Origin: Bacteriovoracaceae bacterium UBA2428
GTDB taxonomy: Bacteria > Bdellovibrionota > UBA2428
NCBI GenBank assembly: GCA_002343545.1
Contig: DDRA01000011.1
Span: 13,652-32,188, forward strand
Direction of reading: 5' to 3'
DNA length: 18,537 nt
Below are positions 15,219 through 18,537 of the stretch, one piece after another. Made by a program: the position numbers and the translations under genes. The stretch's first letter is position 1. Every line of letters begins with the position of its first letter. The notes below the pieces were generated by a model that had not been told where the DNA came from, searched no databases, and was given only the letters and a program-made list of their open reading frames with translations.

Positions 15219-15270
15219 GGATGCGCGAATCTGCCCGAAGCCCCGTGCGAACACAAGAAAGATTCACGTC

Positions 15271-15303
15271 CGGGGAGGCCCCAAAAAGGGGGGCGAAACC
15301 CCG
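15271..15303. other. GC-rich hairpin in the gap upstream of queE
   Basis: CGGGG at 15271-15275 pairs with CCCCG at 15299-15303. Inside, GCCCC at 15278-15282 pairs with GGGGC at 15290-15294 across a purine loop. Read toward queE (minus strand) it would lie in the leader RNA if the promoter is in the AT-rich block near 15360-15390. It does not resemble the preQ1 riboswitch classes I know. There is no T run directly after it on the minus strand, so it is not a clear terminator. Confidence 0.45.
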
Positions 15304-15375
15304 AAAGATCGCATTTTTGGGATCGGAGCCTTCCGAACCCTCGTCGGACGCAGCACCCCGTAATTTTACTTAGTC

Positions 15376-15391
15376 AATAAATTCATTTATT
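15376..15391. promoter_or_regulatory. AT-rich 16-bp palindrome in the que/top6 divergent gap
   Basis: AATAAAT at 15376-15382 and ATTTATT at 15385-15391 are perfect inverted copies around a TC centre. The palindrome lies in a block (about 15361-15412) far richer in A and T than the surrounding DNA, between divergent queE and top6B. A TAAAAT box on the minus strand (15368-15363) and a CATAAA box on the plus strand (15407-15412, with a weak TTCATT 17 bp before it) could be -10 elements. An operator or promoter block is the likely reading; the binding protein is unknown. Confidence 0.45.
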
Positions 15392-15465
15392 TGCCGCTAC
15401 TAGCCATAAAACGAGTCCAGGGGAGGGCTTTCGTAAACGCGGTTCTTCAGGTTACCTTCGTAGCC

Positions 15466-17199
15466 GTGGCATCCAAGATCACATCAAGCTCAACTGCTGA
15501 ATATTTCTCGAAAAACCTGCAACAAGTCGGTTTTTCTTCGGGTACGAAGGCCGTTCTAACGACCCTCAAAGAGGCGGTCGATAACTCGCTCGACGCCTGC
15601 GAAGACCATGGAATTTTGCCCGAGATTTGGATCGAAGTGCAAAAGATGGGGAACGGAACCCAGAAGAACATGGATTCCATCCGGATCCGGGTCACCGACA
15701 ACGGTCCCGGTCTCGATCCCGACGATTTACCCCGGGTTTTCGGCGAGTATTTGGCCTCTTCCAAGTTCGGGCGGGGCCGCTGCTCGCGCGGCCAACAGGG
15801 TATCGGAATCTCGGCCGCGACGACTTGGGCCCAGCTCACTTCGGCCAAGGGCGTTCGCGTCATCACGAAAACCGCCAAGATGCGCCAGGCCCTCACGGGA
15901 CTCGTCGAAGTCGACATCAAGAACAACCGTGGCGTCCTGAAAGACAAGGAATCCGTGAGCTGGGACCGCGAAAGCGGCGTCAGCGTCGAGTTCATCATCG
16001 ACGGTCGTCTTCAGCTCAACGGCGAGGCGGGCCTGATGACCTACCTTACGGGCACGAGCATCGTGAATCCGCACCTCACGCTCCGCTACCAGATCAACGA
16101 AGATCCCGTCGTCGTGATGGAACGCGTGACGCAGGAAAAAATCCAGATCCCCGAGCCCGTCCCGCCCCACCCGCACACGATGAAGCTGGGTGAATTCATC
16201 TCGCACGCCCATCTCTTCGGCAAAACGCCGCTCGGAAACTTCCTCAAGAAAGGTTTCTCGCGCATCGGCGACGATACCCTCAAAGAACTCGTCAAAGACC
16301 AGGGCATCAAGAAGGCCTGGATCGACACGCCCGTCACGCAACTCGAGGACGCGCAGGTCCGCGCGGCCTACACGGGATTGCAGAATCTCAAGCTCATGGC
16401 GCCCTCCACCCGCTCGGTCTTCTCGATCGGCGAGACGGGGCTTTCCGCGTCGATCAACCGCCTGGGCGAGGTCGACTTCTTTAGCGTCGTCTCGCGCAAA
16501 CCAACGATCTGCGACGCCAAACCCGTCGTGGTCGAAGTCGCGGTGGCCCGCTTCAAAACGGGCGGCGGCGATGCCGACGACCCGGTCCAGGTTCTCCGCT
16601 TCGCGAACCGTGTGCCGCTCCAGTTCGACAAGTCGGCCTGCGCCATCGTGCGCGCCATCGAGTCGGTGAACTGGAAGACCTACGGACTCGCGCAACCCAA
16701 GAACTCGATCCCGCTCGGCCCCTACGTCGTGGCCGTCTCGGTCGTTTCGCCCTTCATCAAGTTCAAGAACGCCTCGAAGGAAACGATCGACGCTTCGGAC
16801 GAGCTCGTCGAGGAGCTCCGCCTCGCCCTCATCCAAGCCGGCCAACGCCTCTCGCGCTACATCAACAAGGAAAAGCGCGAAGCCGACCTCGAGCAGAAGA
16901 TCCGGCATATCGAACAGTTCGGCCCCGTGCTCATCGAGGGCATCGGCCGCATCGTGAAGGCCCCCGAAACCCGCCTGCAGAAGGCGCGCGAGGGTCTCAT
17001 GAAGCTGCTCGGCCGTGACGCCGCCGCCGCCGAAGACGAACTCCAAACCGCCGTCGAAAAGCACGCCAAGATCGCCGCCAAACAAGCCGCGATCCTCGGT
17101 GAAGGAGAGAGCCCCGAAGGCGACGGCGAAGACACCGAGAACGGCAAGGGCAAGAAATCTAAGAACGCCAAAAACCCGAAACAGGAGAGCTTACTGTGA
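15466..17199 (+). CDS. top6B: DNA topoisomerase VI subunit B
   Basis: 577 residues. ATPase subunit of the type IIB topoisomerase that passes one duplex through another to relax supercoils and separate linked DNA. Seen: GHKL ATP site with N-box EAVDNSLDACEDHGILPEI from 36, DNGPGLD at 78-84, GEYLASSKF, and SRGQQGIGISAA at 108-118; then a helix-two-turn-helix part (MKLGEFISHAHLFGKTPLG onward, about 240-300); and the transducer domain with LRFANRVPLQFD, VNWKTYGL, GPYVVAVSV and the long C-terminal helix LALIQAGQRLSRYINKEKRE. A charged tail of about 50 residues, rich in Glu then Lys, follows 525. Start GTG 15466 fits the archaeal N-terminus; the open frame reaches 15391 but adds non-family residues. 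It overlaps top6A by GTGA. Topoisomerase VI is typical of archaea and plants and rare in bacteria. Confidence 0.95.
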   Translation: MASKITSSSTAEYFSKNLQQVGFSSGTKAVLTTLKEAVDNSLDACEDHGILPEIWIEVQKMGNGTQKNMDSIRIRVTDNGPGLDPDDLPRVFGEYLASSKFGRGRCSRGQQGIGISAATTWAQLTSAKGVRVITKTAKMRQALTGLVEVDIKNNRGVLKDKESVSWDRESGVSVEFIIDGRLQLNGEAGLMTYLTGTSIVNPHLTLRYQINEDPVVVMERVTQEKIQIPEPVPPHPHTMKLGEFISHAHLFGKTPLGNFLKKGFSRIGDDTLKELVKDQGIKKAWIDTPVTQLEDAQVRAAYTGLQNLKLMAPSTRSVFSIGETGLSASINRLGEVDFFSVVSRKPTICDAKPVVVEVAVARFKTGGGDADDPVQVLRFANRVPLQFDKSACAIVRAIESVNWKTYGLAQPKNSIPLGPYVVAVSVVSPFIKFKNASKETIDASDELVEELRLALIQAGQRLSRYINKEKREADLEQKIRHIEQFGPVLIEGIGRIVKAPETRLQKAREGLMKLLGRDAAAAEDELQTAVEKHAKIAAKQAAILGEGESPEGDGEDTENGKGKKSKNAKNPKQESLL

Positions 17200-18356
17200 G
17201 CGCTCGTTCCAGCCGCGATAGCGATTACATCCCGAAACACTCCAAGGAGATCTGCCTCAAGATCCTCGAGGATCTCGAGAAGGCCCGCCGGCCCGTGCTC
17301 GAGGCCACCAAGTGCTCGCTCGACAACGCCTTCTACAACCCGAAGCTCGGGTACCTCACGCCGGGCGAAAAGACGGTCAAGACCGAGCTCAACGTCTCGA
17401 GCGTGCAGAAGATGGCGCGCTCGATCTTCTTGCTCGAGATCCTGCTCCGGAACATCGAGACGGGCGGCGTGAACACGAAGCGCGAGCTTTATTACATCGC
17501 CAAGGGCGAGTGCAAAGGGAACCCCAAGCTCAAGCCCCTCGACTTTTCCGACCAGGACGAGTCCGACTCGATCATCGACTTCATCTGCGAGATGCTCGAA
17601 GTCTACCGCGAAGAGATGAACTGCTTCGCCAACGATCGCGGCGGCCAGACCTACAGCCAAAACTTGATCGTGACGGAAGACCTGCCCGACGGCACGCAGG
17701 CCACGATCGATCTTTCGACGCTCGGCACCTCCTTCTTCCAACCGAAGAACCGCCCGCAGTCCTTCAAGGTGAAGCCCAAGAAGGGCAAGATCGACTTCGC
17801 GCTCGTCATCGAGTCCGAAGGCACGGCGAACACGCTCGTCATGAACGGCTTCACGAAGCGCCACAACGTCATCTTGATGGGCGCCGGGGGCGTGCCCTCG
17901 AACGGAGTGCGTTCGTGGTGCAAAACGCTGCAGGACCAGCTCGAGATCCCGATCTACTTCTACGGAGATCTTGATGCCTACACCGTGCAGAACATCTACC
18001 GCACGCTGAAGGCCGGCTCGGCCGCCTCGCTCATCCGCAACGCCGATTACTCGGCGCCCGAAGTGAAGTTCCTCGGCGTGCTGCCGGAGGACGTCAAGAA
18101 GTACGACCTCCACGCCTACGACGTGAAAGAAAACGACGCTTCGGACGCGCGCTCGCTCAAGAAGGCCCAGGACGTGCTCAAGAACGACCCCTTCTTCAAG
18201 GACAAGAAGAACAAGGGCGTCGTGGACATCCTGAACTGGCTCATCAAGAACAAGCAACGTTGCGAACAGCAGTCGATCTTCTCGGTCGCACCGCGCGATC
18301 CGACGATGCCCGAAAAGATCATCCTCGATAAGATCAAACGCGGCAGCTACGTGTGA
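17196..18356 (+). CDS. top6A: DNA topoisomerase VI subunit A (Spo11-like)
   Basis: 386 residues. DNA-cleaving subunit, homologous to the meiotic nuclease Spo11. Seen: winged-helix (CAP-like) domain with the catalytic tyrosine in TKRELYYIAKG (Y99/Y100, one of the pair); toprim domain with the acidic residue E206 in LVIESEG and the metal pair D258 and D260 in FYGDLDAYT; and the usual late segments KFLGVLPEDVKKYDL and CEQQSIF, ending in MPEKIILDKI. All key residues are present, so an active A2B2 enzyme with the preceding subunit is expected. GTG 17196 overlaps the top6B stop, and its own stop overlaps the next start (GTGA at 18353-18356), so three genes are translationally linked. An acidic insertion (DFSDQDESDS) lies at 116-125. 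Confidence 0.96.
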   Translation: MSARSSRDSDYIPKHSKEICLKILEDLEKARRPVLEATKCSLDNAFYNPKLGYLTPGEKTVKTELNVSSVQKMARSIFLLEILLRNIETGGVNTKRELYYIAKGECKGNPKLKPLDFSDQDESDSIIDFICEMLEVYREEMNCFANDRGGQTYSQNLIVTEDLPDGTQATIDLSTLGTSFFQPKNRPQSFKVKPKKGKIDFALVIESEGTANTLVMNGFTKRHNVILMGAGGVPSNGVRSWCKTLQDQLEIPIYFYGDLDAYTVQNIYRTLKAGSAASLIRNADYSAPEVKFLGVLPEDVKKYDLHAYDVKENDASDARSLKKAQDVLKNDPFFKDKKNKGVVDILNWLIKNKQRCEQQSIFSVAPRDPTMPEKIILDKIKRGSYV

Positions 18357-18537
18357 AGAAGACGAGGACCCTCGCGCTCGGCGCGCTCCTCGTCGCCTCC
18401 GCTCCCGCGGCGCGCGCCGCCGTTTCGGACATCGTTTCGGCGGCCAACGCCTTCGGCTTCCGCGTCCTTTCGACCGAGGCGCGTTGGGCGGGCCCCGCCA
18501 ATCTCGTCGTTTCGCCGGCCGCGACTCACCTCGCGCT
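18353..18537 (+). CDS. Exported serpin (peptidase inhibitor family I4), N-terminal part only
   Basis: Only 61 residues are visible before the window ends. GTG 18353 overlaps the top6A stop as GTGA. Residues 1-22 form a Sec signal peptide (KKTR, then a Leu/Ala core, ending ARA-AV). The next part, AANAFGFRVLSTEA followed by GPANLVVSPAATHLAL, is the characteristic serpin helix A and the N-x-x-x-SP-x-S-type strand that opens every serpin. Serpins trap serine or cysteine peptidases by an irreversible shape change; the reactive loop, which decides the target, lies outside the window. Coupling to a topoisomerase operon is odd. Call rests on a short stretch, but the pattern is distinctive. Confidence 0.8.
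   Translation, partial: MKKTRTLALGALLVASAPAARAAVSDIVSAANAFGFRVLSTEARWAGPANLVVSPAATHLA

Noticed and set aside
15219..15360. preQ1 riboswitch upstream of queE
   Set aside because: The position is right, but I could not match the short hairpin plus A-rich tail of preQ1-I nor the larger known classes. A covariance-model search would be decisive.
15727..18257. Two long minus-strand frames opposite top6B and top6A
   Set aside because: They are antisense reflections of well conserved topoisomerase genes and read as low-complexity sequence.

Overview
The window looks like a chromosomal segment of a GC-rich (roughly 60-65 % by eye), densely packed Gram-negative bacterium. The best guess is a member of the Bdellovibrionota/Oligoflexia. 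Reasons: a TIGR02147/DUF4423-type regulator next to exported proteins of unknown function, a degenerate HD-GYP protein, a clostripain-family peptidase and many Sec signal peptides. The taxon is inferred from gene content, not from a marker gene. I see no tRNA, rRNA, CRISPR array, insertion sequence or phage gene, and no stretch above about 300 bases without a gene.

Layout. (1) 1-3060, minus strand: two exported proteins of unknown function (2362-3060, 1829-2365), a TIGR02147 regulator (999-1823), then a GH14 beta-amylase lipoprotein cut by the left edge (1-904). (2) 3184-3474, plus: a DUF503/YlxP-type protein, followed by a very strong palindrome (3476-3549) that separates it from converging genes. 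(3) 3563-6756, minus: a translationally coupled pair, an exported transglutaminase-elicitor enzyme followed by a clostripain-family (C11) cysteine peptidase. (4) 6842-7870: miaE (plus) converging on a small exported cysteine-containing protein (minus). (5) 8002-10973: a photolyase (minus) and a CrtI-type FAD oxidoreductase (plus), transcribed divergently from overlapping promoters 26 bp apart. (6) 10963-12772: an RluA-family pseudouridine synthase (minus) diverging from a degenerate HD-GYP protein (plus). (7) 12779-15218, minus: a queuosine-precursor operon queE-queC-queF-folE. (8) 15219-15465: an intergenic region with a GC hairpin and an AT-rich palindrome. (9) 15466-18537, plus: an archaeal-type DNA topoisomerase VI (top6B-top6A), whose last codons overlap the start of an exported serpin that runs off the right edge.

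How the genes work together. The que operon supplies GTP cyclohydrolase and the steps to preQ1, but queD is not here. Photolyase and the CrtI-like enzyme look like a light-damage module. The exported starch hydrolase, cross-linking enzyme, cysteine peptidase and serpin suggest a lifestyle that deals with external polymers and proteases. Most striking are topoisomerase VI in a bacterium with a coupled serpin gene, the transglutaminase-elicitor/C11 peptidase pair, and a repeated promoter geometry in which the -10 box lies 6-10 nt before the start codon, which suggests leaderless or near-leaderless mRNAs.
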